Positions 23,222-30,884 of a stretch of 38,159 nt of DNA are shown here, one piece after another (within the stretch, counting starts at the first letter, position 1; every line of letters starts with the position of its first letter). The notes beneath the pieces are model-generated. The model saw only the letters and a program-made list of their open reading frames with translations, was not told the origin of the DNA and searched no databases. The stretch is from CAZWSE01 sp964636575 (lineage in GTDB: Bacteria; Pseudomonadota; Alphaproteobacteria; Rhodobacterales; Rhodobacteraceae), in the NCBI GenBank assembly GCA_964636575.1, contig CAZWSE010000022.1:1-38159 (forward strand). The letters are read 5' to 3'. Position numbers and translations under genes: made by a program.

Positions 23222-26107
23222 ATGTTTGCAGAACTGTCGATCACCTCCAATTTCACCTTCCTCCACGGGGCGTCCCACCCCGAGGAATACATGACCCGTG
23301 CGGCGCTTCTAGGGATGCCAGGGGTCGCGATTGCAGACGATAATTCAGTGGCAGGGATCGTGCGGGCGCATACCCAAGCCAAAACCATCGCGCGACAAGT
23401 CAAAGAACGGCAGGATTTCGACAACACGCAGGGGCTCATCGGACCGCCCCGCCCGGGTCACATCAAAGCGCCTGTATCAGCGGCAATCTACAACACACCG
23501 CGCCTGATCCCCGCCGCGCGACTGGTGTTTTCAGACGCACCGCCCATCACCGTTCTGGCACAGACGCGGGCAGGCTGGGGGAACCTCAGCCGGATCATCT
23601 CCATTGGGCGGCTTAGGGCAAACAAAGGCAGCTGTGATCTGACCCTGCGGGACCTGTTGGACAGGCACGAAGGGCTGCAACTTCTGATCTGGCCACAGGG
23701 CAAATGGCAAACCCACGCCAAACATCTCGCCAAACGGTGCGGAGGCCGTGTCCACGTGCTGCTGACACCGCGCTACGATGGACAAGACAAAGCCCGCTTT
23801 GCACGCATTGCAGCCCAAGCAGACACACTCGGCCTGCCCACACTCGCCTCCGCAGCACCGCTCATGCATCACGGGGCGCGGCGCAAACTGGCGGATGTGG
23901 TGACCGCCGTGCGCATGGGCAAAACGGTCGATGATCTGGGGCGATCCGCACTGGCCAATGCAGAACAACGGTTGCGGGCCGAACATGAAATACGGCGGAT
24001 CTTCAAAGACCACCCCGACGCAGTGGAACGGGCAGGACAGCTTGCGGCACAGATGCAATTCTCGCTGGGGGAACTCAGATACGAATACCCGTCCGAGGTC
24101 ACAGACAACGAAAGCCCCGCAGACCGGTTGCAAAGACTGGCGCTGGCAGGGCTGAACTGGCGTTATCCGGCAGGGGCACCGGCGCGGGTGCGCAAAATGC
24201 TGGACCATGAGCTAACCCTGATCGGCAAACTGAAATACGAACCCTACTTCCTGACGGTACGCGACATCGTACACTTCGCCCGCAGCAGGGACATCCTGTG
24301 CCAAGGACGCGGCTCGGCGGCGAACTCGGTGGTATGCTACTGCCTCGGGATCACATCGGTCAGCCCCGAAATCGGAACAATGGTGTTTGAACGGTTCGTC
24401 TCCGAAGCACGAGACGAACCGCCCGACATCGACGTCGATTTTGAACACGAACGGCGCGAAGAGGTGATCCAGCACATCTACGCCACCTACGGCAGGCACA
24501 GGGCAGGGCTGTGTGCGACGGTCATCCACTACCGCGGCAAACGGGCAATCCGCGAAGTGGGGCGGGCGATGGGACTGACCGAGGATACAATTTCGGCCAT
24601 GTCCTCACAGCTTTGGGGGTTCTTCAGCGCCAAGGGGCTGGAACACGAACGACTGGCAGAAATCGGGCTGGACGCATCAGACGCACGGCTGCGGCAAACG
24701 CTGGAACTGGTCTATGAGATCAACGGCTTCCCGCGCCACCTGTCGCAACATGTGGGCGGGTTCATCATCACAGACGGGCGGCTTGATGAACTGGTGCCGA
24801 TAGAAAACGCAACGATGGAAGACCGGACGGTCATCTGCTGGGACAAGGACGATATCGACAGCTTGGGCATTCTGAAAATCGACGTGCTCAGTTTGGGGAT
24901 GCTGACCTGCATCCGCAAAGCCTTTGATCTGATCCAACAACACCACCAAACAGCACATACACTTGCAACGCTCCCGTCCGAAGATCCGGTCGTCTACGAT
25001 ATGCTGTGCAGGGCGGACAGCATCGGGGTGTTTCAGGTGGAAAGCCGGGCGCAAATGAACTTCTTGCCGCGGATGCGACCACGCAACTTCTATGATCTGG
25101 TGATCGAGGTCGCGATCATCCGGCCTGGCCCCATTCAGGGAGACATGGTCCACCCCTACATCCGCAGGCGCAACGGCGAAGAACAGGTCAGCTTTCCGTC
25201 AGACGCGCTGGGCGATGTGCTCGGTAAAACGCTTGGGGTGCCGCTGTTTCAGGAACAGGCCATGCAAATCGCGATTGTGGGGGCGGGGTTCACACCCGAT
25301 CAGGCGGACAGGCTGCGGCGGTCTCTGGCGACTTTCAAAAAGCATGGCAATGTGTCTGAATTCAAAACCCTGTTCCTGCGGGGCATGAAACGCAACGGAT
25401 ACGAAGCAGATTTCGCAGAACGCTGCTTTTCCCAGATCGAAGGCTTCGGCAGCTACGGGTTCCCCGAAAGCCACGCGGCCAGTTTCGCACTGCTGGTCTA
25501 TGCCTCAAGTTGGATCAAATGCCACCACCCGGGCATCTTCGCCTGCGCGCTTTTGAACAGCCAGCCGATGGGGTTCTACGCGCCTGCACAAATCATTCGG
25601 GACGCGCGGGAACATGACGTGCAGGTGCGGCCAGTCTGCGTCAATGAAAGCTATTGGGACAACGTGATGGAACCAGATGGGCGGGGCGGGTTGGCGTTGC
25701 GGCTGGGGTTCCGGCAGATCAAAGGGCTCTCTGAGGAAGACGCAGCATGGATAACCGCCGCACGCGGCAACGGGTATCACACGGTTCAAGATGTCTGGCG
25801 GCGGGCAGGGGTGATCTCAGCCGTGATCGCACGTCTGGCCGAGGCGGACGCCTTTCAGGCCATAGGGCTGGGCCGCAGGCAAGCGCTTTGGGAAGCCAGG
25901 GCACTGACCGCAGACAAACCCTTGCCGCTCTTTGCGGGGGATATCGACGGGGAAGGGATCATTGAACCGGCAGCCCACTTACCGCAAATGACCTTGGGCG
26001 AAGAGGTGGTCGAAGACTACGTTTCCACCCGCCTCAGCCTCAAAGCGCATCCGGTGGCGCTGCTGCGGCATATCCTGACGCCGGGGCGGGGGCAGCACAG
26101 CCCCTGA
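23222..26107 (+). CDS. dnaE2: Error-prone DNA polymerase DnaE2 (ImuC), lacking the C-terminal OB region
   Basis: DnaE2 is the Pol III alpha-type polymerase of SOS mutagenesis in many alphaproteobacteria. The protein begins MFAELSITSNFTFLHGASHP, the usual start of the PHP domain. The polymerase palm carries the catalytic aspartates in PPDIDVDFEHERREEVI at about residue 400, with QGRGSAANSVVCYCLGI before it and VAIIRPGPIQGDMVHPYIRR after. I prefer the ATG at 23222 to a GTG 21 bases earlier because the LexA/-10 element overlaps that GTG. The product is 961 residues, about 100-150 short of the usual length. It stops soon after LSLKAHPVALLR, where family members continue into an OB-fold domain. 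Only 67 bp separate the stop from gpmI, so the domain is missing and not merely frameshifted. imuA and imuB are not adjacent. Confidence 0.9.
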   Translation: MFAELSITSNFTFLHGASHPEEYMTRAALLGMPGVAIADDNSVAGIVRAHTQAKTIARQVKERQDFDNTQGLIGPPRPGHIKAPVSAAIYNTPRLIPAARLVFSDAPPITVLAQTRAGWGNLSRIISIGRLRANKGSCDLTLRDLLDRHEGLQLLIWPQGKWQTHAKHLAKRCGGRVHVLLTPRYDGQDKARFARIAAQADTLGLPTLASAAPLMHHGARRKLADVVTAVRMGKTVDDLGRSALANAEQRLRAEHEIRRIFKDHPDAVERAGQLAAQMQFSLGELRYEYPSEVTDNESPADRLQRLALAGLNWRYPAGAPARVRKMLDHELTLIGKLKYEPYFLTVRDIVHFARSRDILCQGRGSAANSVVCYCLGITSVSPEIGTMVFERFVSEARDEPPDIDVDFEHERREEVIQHIYATYGRHRAGLCATVIHYRGKRAIREVGRAMGLTEDTISAMSSQLWGFFSAKGLEHERLAEIGLDASDARLRQTLELVYEINGFPRHLSQHVGGFIITDGRLDELVPIENATMEDRTVICWDKDDIDSLGILKIDVLSLGMLTCIRKAFDLIQQHHQTAHTLATLPSEDPVVYDMLCRADSIGVFQVESRAQMNFLPRMRPRNFYDLVIEVAIIRPGPIQGDMVHPYIRRRNGEEQVSFPSDALGDVLGKTLGVPLFQEQAMQIAIVGAGFTPDQADRLRRSLATFKKHGNVSEFKTLFLRGMKRNGYEADFAERCFSQIEGFGSYGFPESHAASFALLVYASSWIKCHHPGIFACALLNSQPMGFYAPAQIIRDAREHDVQVRPVCVNESYWDNVMEPDGRGGLALRLGFRQIKGLSEEDAAWITAARGNGYHTVQDVWRRAGVISAVIARLAEADAFQAIGLGRRQALWEARALTADKPLPLFAGDIDGEGIIEPAAHLPQMTLGEEVVEDYVSTRLSLKAHPVALLRHILTPGRGQHSP

Positions 26108-26174
26108 TCGGCCCTTCTATTCCATACCAGCACAGTCTAAAAGGTCGGGCAAAACAAACGACTATGAGGCCGCA

Positions 26175-27680
26175 ATGACCACTCCCAAACCCGTTGTTCT
26201 GTGTATCCTTGATGGGTGGGGACTGTCCGACAACATCACAGGCAACGCGCCCGCGCAGGCCAAGACGCCAAACTTCGACAAGATCATGCAAGGACCACAC
26301 GCAACGCTTATCACCCACGGGCCGGATGTTGGTCTGCCCAAAGGACAAATGGGCAATTCAGAGGTCGGACACACCAACATCGGGGCGGGCCGCGTGGTGG
26401 CGATGGACTTGGGACAAATCGATCTGGCAATCGAAGACGGATCCTTTGCCACCAACCCCATATTGCAAACCTTCACTGACACACTGAAACAGACCAAAGG
26501 CACCGCACATCTGATGGCCGTTCTGTCAGACGGCGGGGTGCACGGGCACATTCAACACTGCATCGCGGCGGCAAATGCAATCGCCGGAACAGGCGTTCAG
26601 GTGGTCATCCACGCCATCACAGACGGGCGCGATGTGGCGCCTAAGTCAGCGCTCACCTACCTTGAAACACTGCAAAAAGCCCTGCCCGAAACAGCCCAGA
26701 TCGGCACCGTCATCGGACGCTACTTCGCAATGGATCGGGACAACCGTTGGGAACGGGTGGCGCAGGCCTACGGCGCAATGGTCAACGGGCAAGGGCTGAA
26801 GGCAGCAGATGCGCAAACCGCAATCTACGACGCCTACGCCCGCGATGAAACGGACGAATTTATCCAAGCCACGGTGATCCAAGGCTACACAGGGATGCAA
26901 GACGGCGACGGTGTATTCTGCCTCAACTTCCGCGCCGACCGCGCGCGTGAAATCCTCGATGCGATAGGCAAACCAGGTTTTGACAGCTTCGATACCGGCA
27001 AGCGGCCAGACCTGACCCTGCTCGGCATGGTCGACTACTCCGATAGCCACAACACCTTCATGTCAACGGTCTACCCTAAGGCTGACATCATCAACACGCT
27101 CGGCGCATGGGTGGCACAGCACGGCAAGCGGCAGTTCCGATTGGCAGAAACCGAAAAGTACCCCCACGTGACGTTCTTTCTGAACGGCGGGGTTGAGACT
27201 CCGGCGCTTGATGAGGCCCGCTACATGGCAGCCTCTCCCAAAGTGGCCACCTACGATCTACAGCCCGAAATGTCAGCAGGTGAGGTAACAGACAACTTCG
27301 TCAAAGCGATTGAGGCCGGATACGACCTGATCGTCACCAATTACGCGAACCCCGATATGGTCGGGCACACAGGCGATCTTTCAGCAGCCATAGCAGCTTG
27401 TGAAGCAGTGGACCAAGGGTTGGGGCGGGTCGTGGAAGCGCTTGAAAAAGCGGGAGGCGCTATGATCGTGACAGCAGACCACGGCAACTGCGAAGTGATG
27501 ATCGACCCAGACACAGGCGGGCCACATACAGCGCATACAACGAACCTCGTGCCCGTTGCACTGGTCGGGGCCGCAGGCACATTGCGCGACGGGCGATTGG
27601 CCGATCTCGCACCGACCTTGTTGCAACTTATGGACCTGCCCAAACCACCCGAGATGACAGGCGAAAGCCTGATCGCATGA
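26175..27680 (+). CDS. gpmI: 2,3-bisphosphoglycerate-independent phosphoglycerate mutase
   Basis: GpmI interconverts 3- and 2-phosphoglycerate in glycolysis and gluconeogenesis with two Mn2+ ions. This 501-residue protein begins MTTPKPVVLCILDGWGLSDN, giving the first metal Asp, and carries the phosphoserine nucleophile in KGQMGNSEVGHTNIGAGR (about residue 60). The later metal ligands appear in NYANPDMVGHTGD (about residue 400) and TADHGNCEVM (about residue 432). Length is normal (500-515). GAGG five bases before the ATG supports the start. Its stop overlaps the next gene as ATGA, starting the gpmI-envC-ctpA run. Confidence 0.97.
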   Translation: MTTPKPVVLCILDGWGLSDNITGNAPAQAKTPNFDKIMQGPHATLITHGPDVGLPKGQMGNSEVGHTNIGAGRVVAMDLGQIDLAIEDGSFATNPILQTFTDTLKQTKGTAHLMAVLSDGGVHGHIQHCIAAANAIAGTGVQVVIHAITDGRDVAPKSALTYLETLQKALPETAQIGTVIGRYFAMDRDNRWERVAQAYGAMVNGQGLKAADAQTAIYDAYARDETDEFIQATVIQGYTGMQDGDGVFCLNFRADRAREILDAIGKPGFDSFDTGKRPDLTLLGMVDYSDSHNTFMSTVYPKADIINTLGAWVAQHGKRQFRLAETEKYPHVTFFLNGGVETPALDEARYMAASPKVATYDLQPEMSAGEVTDNFVKAIEAGYDLIVTNYANPDMVGHTGDLSAAIAACEAVDQGLGRVVEALEKAGGAMIVTADHGNCEVMIDPDTGGPHTAHTTNLVPVALVGAAGTLRDGRLADLAPTLLQLMDLPKPPEMTGESLIA

Positions 27681-28810
27681 TCCATCGCGGCGCCTTCTTC
27701 GCAGCACTGCTCGCCCTAACTCCGGCCCACGCACAAAGCACCAACCCCTCAGACGCCGCCCGCGCAGCCGCCGCACAACTGGAACAGGCGGCTGAAACGA
27801 TGCGCACGGCAGACAGCGGACGGGATAGGGTCGCGGCCCTGACCGAAGCCGTGCAAGCCTTTGAGGCCGGACTGGCCGCCACCCGCGACGGCATGCGGCG
27901 CGCCGCGATCCGCGAAGACCAACTGACCCGCGAACTGGCGGCACGGGACGCAGAAATCGGTAGGCTCTTGGGGGCACTGCAAGCGGTCGGAACAGCACCA
28001 ACGCCACTGATCTTGCTGCACCCAGACGGGCCAACCGGCAGCGCGCGAGCAGGCATGTTGCTGTCCGAACTCACACCAGCCCTCACCGCACAGGCGGATG
28101 ACCTGCGAAACGCGCTCAAAGAACTCGCGACCCTGCGCAGCCTGCAAACAACCTCAACAGAAACGCTGCAAGCGGGCTTGCAAGGCGTACAAAACGCACG
28201 GTCCGAACTCGCGACAGCCGTGTCAGACCGAACGGACCTGCCACAACGGTTCACAGACGATCCAGTGCGCACAGCAATTCTGATCGATTCCGCGTCGACA
28301 CTCGACAGCTTTGCGGCAGGGCTGCCAGCACTTATCGACGGCCCGATCGAAGCGGCACAACCCGACATTGCAGCCCTCAAAGGGACATTGATCCTGCCGG
28401 TTCAAGGCCAAATCATCCTGCGCAGCGGGGACACAGACGCAGCAGGGGTCACACGGCCGGGAGTAGTGCTCGCGACGCGGCCCGGGGCGCTGGTGGCAAC
28501 GCCCACAGCGGCAACAGTGCGCTACGTCGGATCACTGCTCGATCTGGGAACAGTTGTGATTCTCGAACCACAAGACGGGCTGTTGTTCGTGTTGTCAGGG
28601 CTTGGGCAGGTCTACGTGACAGCAGGGCAAGTGTTGCCTCAAAACGCGCCATTGGGGCTTATGGGCGGCAATCCGAGCGTTTCAGGCACAATTGCGTCAA
28701 CTCAAACGGAAGGGGCTGGCACAATTCTGTCAGAAACGCTCTATATAGAAGTCAGACAAGACAACGATCCTGTGGACCCGATGCAGTGGTTCCAATCGAG
28801 TAAGGACTAA
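27677..28810 (+). CDS. envC: EnvC-like murein hydrolase activator with degenerate LytM domain
   Basis: This 377-residue exported protein begins with a signal peptide (MIHRGAFFAALLALTPAHAQ). A long coiled-coil region rich in Ala, Glu and Arg (about residues 25-200) follows, and then a C-terminal LytM/M23-like domain. In that domain the usual zinc ligands (HxxxD and HxH) are missing: the sequence reads ILRSGDTDAAGVTRPGVVLA and LLFVLSGLGQVYV where histidines are expected. EnvC-type proteins with this loss do not cut peptidoglycan but activate amidases at division. The family end YIEVRQDNDPVDPMQW is present. It overlaps gpmI by 4 bp and is 6 bp before ctpA, so coupled expression is likely. Confidence 0.85.
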   Translation: MIHRGAFFAALLALTPAHAQSTNPSDAARAAAAQLEQAAETMRTADSGRDRVAALTEAVQAFEAGLAATRDGMRRAAIREDQLTRELAARDAEIGRLLGALQAVGTAPTPLILLHPDGPTGSARAGMLLSELTPALTAQADDLRNALKELATLRSLQTTSTETLQAGLQGVQNARSELATAVSDRTDLPQRFTDDPVRTAILIDSASTLDSFAAGLPALIDGPIEAAQPDIAALKGTLILPVQGQIILRSGDTDAAGVTRPGVVLATRPGALVATPTAATVRYVGSLLDLGTVVILEPQDGLLFVLSGLGQVYVTAGQVLPQNAPLGLMGGNPSVSGTIASTQTEGAGTILSETLYIEVRQDNDPVDPMQWFQSSKD

Positions 28811-28816
28811 AACCGG

Positions 28817-30172
28817 ATGAAAAAGTTTGTGATGGCGGCCGCTGGCGGCACCTTGGCCGCGGTGGTGGCGACAACCTATATCGCAGCCCCGCTTCTGGCG
28901 CAGGAGCGCGAAAAAGTCAGCAACGTCTATGAACAGCTCGACCTGTTCGGGGATATCTTTGAACGGATCCGCGCGCAGTATGTTGAAGAAGTCGACAGTG
29001 CCGACCTGATCGAGGCCGCGATCAACGGCATGTTGACCTCGCTTGACCCACACTCCAGCTACCTGTCTCCCGAAGACGCGGCGGCCATGCGTGTGCAAAC
29101 GCGCGGTGAATTTGGCGGGCTGGGCATCGAAGTGACCCAAGAAGAAGGCTTCGTGAAAGTCGTCTCGCCTATCGACGGCACGCCTGCAGATGAGGCCGGC
29201 ATGGAAGCCGGTGATTTCATCACCCACGTCAACGGCGACAGCGTGTTGGGTCTGAACCTTGACGAAGCGGTCGATATGATGCGCGGGCCGGTCGGGTCCG
29301 AAATTGTGATCACCGTCGTGCGCGAAGGTGAAACGGAGCCATTTGATGTCTCCATCATCCGCGATGTGATCAAACTGACCGCCGTTCGCACCCGCACCGA
29401 AGGCGATACAGTCGTCTTGCGGATCACCACCTTCAACGATCAGACATACCCGAACCTTGAAAAAGGGATGAACGAACAGATCGAAGAAGCGGGCGGCATC
29501 GACAATGTGAACGGCTTTGTGGTCGATCTGCGCAACAACCCGGGCGGATTGCTGACACAAGCGATCAAAGTGTCCGATGCGTTCTTGGACACAGGCGAAA
29601 TCGTCAGCACACGCGGCCGCAACCCCGAAGACGGGGATCGGTTCAACGCAACGCTGGGCGATCTGGCCCAAGGCAAACCGATTGTGGTTTTGATCAACGG
29701 CGGGTCTGCGTCGGCCTCTGAAATCGTGGCGGGGGCTTTGCAAGACCACCGCCGCGCCATCGTTGTCGGCATCAAAAGCTTCGGCAAAGGGTCGGTGCAA
29801 ACGGTCATGCCTCTGCGTAGTGACGGGGCCATGCGTTTGACCACAGCGCGGTACTACACCCCGTCCGGTCGTTCCATTCAGGCGCTGGGCGTATCGCCTG
29901 ACATCGTCGTGGCACAACCGCGCCGCAGCCCGAATGAAGAAGAAGGCGACGACGCAGCCACAGCGCGCAGCAACCGGTCCGAGGCCGACCTGCGCGGTAG
30001 CCTCAACAACGACAGCCTGTCGGAAGACGAGATCAAACAGATCGAAGCTGACCGTGAGAAAGCGAACGCAGCGGCCGAGTTGCGCGAAGAAGACTATCAA
30101 CTGGCCTACGCAATCGACATTCTCAAAGGACTGTCCGCGCTTGATCCAGAAGTCCGCGCCGCGCAGGACTAA
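28817..30172 (+). CDS. ctpA: Carboxy-terminal processing protease, S41 family
   Basis: CtpA is a periplasmic serine protease with a Ser-Lys dyad and a PDZ domain. The 451-residue protein starts with a hydrophobic signal or anchor (MKKFVMAAAGGTLAAVVATT). The PDZ domain spans about residues 85-165 (GGLGIEVTQEEGFVKVVSPI). The catalytic serine is in INGGSASASEIVAGALQDHR (near residue 299) and the lysine in SFGKGSVQTVMPL (near residue 324). DLRNNPGGLLTQAI is the typical strand and loop before them. A charged C-terminal tail follows. It is the third gene after gpmI and envC; the last two both act in cell-wall turnover. A strong terminator lies 23 bp after the stop. Confidence 0.95.
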   Translation: MKKFVMAAAGGTLAAVVATTYIAAPLLAQEREKVSNVYEQLDLFGDIFERIRAQYVEEVDSADLIEAAINGMLTSLDPHSSYLSPEDAAAMRVQTRGEFGGLGIEVTQEEGFVKVVSPIDGTPADEAGMEAGDFITHVNGDSVLGLNLDEAVDMMRGPVGSEIVITVVREGETEPFDVSIIRDVIKLTAVRTRTEGDTVVLRITTFNDQTYPNLEKGMNEQIEEAGGIDNVNGFVVDLRNNPGGLLTQAIKVSDAFLDTGEIVSTRGRNPEDGDRFNATLGDLAQGKPIVVLINGGSASASEIVAGALQDHRRAIVVGIKSFGKGSVQTVMPLRSDGAMRLTTARYYTPSGRSIQALGVSPDIVVAQPRRSPNEEEGDDAATARSNRSEADLRGSLNNDSLSEDEIKQIEADREKANAAAELREEDYQLAYAIDILKGLSALDPEVRAAQD

Positions 30173-30194
30173 ACGGAAACGACACCAGATTAAG

Positions 30195-30225
30195 ACGGCG
30201 CCCGTGGAAACGCAGGCGCCGTTTT
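30195..30225 (+). terminator. Rho-independent terminator after ctpA
   Basis: ACGGCGCC (30195-30202) pairs perfectly with GGCGCCGT (30215-30222) over a 12-nt loop, followed by TTTT. An outer stem pairing ACGGAAAC with GTTTTCCGT extends it. This separates the housekeeping run from the catabolic cluster. Confidence 0.85.
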
Positions 30226-30317
30226 CCGTTGCAGGACTGAAGGGCAGCACCCAAGCCTAGAAATCAACGAAACTCTGCTTTAGCGTCCTGCGTAAGAACC
30301 GGACGCAAGGAACCACG

Positions 30318-30809
30318 ATGGCGCGCACTCCAGATCAGGATACGAAGTCCAACACGTCGGAAAACGGGCAGGCAGATGCCTCCATCCAGACCTTCGCGCC
30401 CTATCTGCTCAACCGGATCGTCCATAGGTATAACCAAAGCGTCCAAAAGGTGATGCGGGCGCGGGGGCTGAACATCCCCAAAATGCGCGCGATTGCGGCT
30501 TTGGCGTCGCAAGGCGATCTGACGGTAAACGATCTGACGGTCTACGCGGTCTCTGAACAATCCACGATGAGCCGGATGCTCGACCAGATGGAGCAAGATA
30601 ATCTGGTCGTTCGCAAAACGGACAGTGATGATAACAGGGTGCGGGTCGTGTCCCTAACGGGCGCAGGGCACGCGCTGCACAGCGAAATCTGGCCCGACAT
30701 GCTCGCCGCAGAAGCCGATATGTTCAAAGGGATCAAAGCCAAAGACAAGGCGGCCCTTCTCGATACGCTCGGTGCCGTTCTGCGCAACATCCGCATCAAC
30801 GATTTCTAG
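30318..30809 (+). CDS. MarR family transcriptional regulator
   Basis: A 163-residue winged-helix regulator. The DNA-binding unit is recognisable: LNIPKMRAIAALASQGDLTV, then the recognition helix region YAVSEQSTMSRMLDQMEQDN, then the wing LVVRKTDSDDNRVRVVSLTG. The latter two blocks are classic MarR signatures. MarR dimers usually repress nearby genes and release DNA when an aromatic or phenolic ligand binds. It sits directly before iorA on the same strand with a 75-bp gap holding a strong inverted repeat, so it is the likely regulator of the iorAB operon. AAGGAA before the ATG supports the start. A weak repeat, GCGTCC...GGACGC (30283-30306), lies in its own leader and could be an autoregulatory site. 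Confidence 0.9.
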   Translation: MARTPDQDTKSNTSENGQADASIQTFAPYLLNRIVHRYNQSVQKVMRARGLNIPKMRAIAALASQGDLTVNDLTVYAVSEQSTMSRMLDQMEQDNLVVRKTDSDDNRVRVVSLTGAGHALHSEIWPDMLAAEADMFKGIKAKDKAALLDTLGAVLRNIRINDF

Positions 30810-30829
30810 GCAGTGGCCACAGGAAACCT

Positions 30830-30879
30830 TTGACTCGAAGTTTCTCCAATTATATGCATTTGAATATATAATGGAGAGG
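30830..30879 (+). promoter_or_regulatory. iorA promoter with MarR-type inverted repeat over the ribosome-binding site
   Basis: ATTATAT (30849-30855) and ATATAAT (30866-30872) are perfect arms with a 10-bp spacer, extended by CTCC (30844-30847) and GGAG (30873-30876). TTGACT at 30830-30835 with a 17-bp spacer gives a -10 at 30853-30858, inside the repeat. The right end includes GGAGAGG, the Shine-Dalgarno for iorA. The repeat could be a MarR operator, an mRNA hairpin hiding the ribosome-binding site, or both. Confidence 0.6.
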
Positions 30880-30884
30880 TTGAG

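Noticed and set aside
26040..26174. Frameshift hiding the missing DnaE2 C-terminal domain
   Set aside because: Only 67 bp separate the stop from gpmI, far too little for the domain in any frame.
30866..30872. TATAAT at 30867-30872 as the iorA -10 box
   Set aside because: No matching -35 at the right distance, and the transcript would start after the Shine-Dalgarno.
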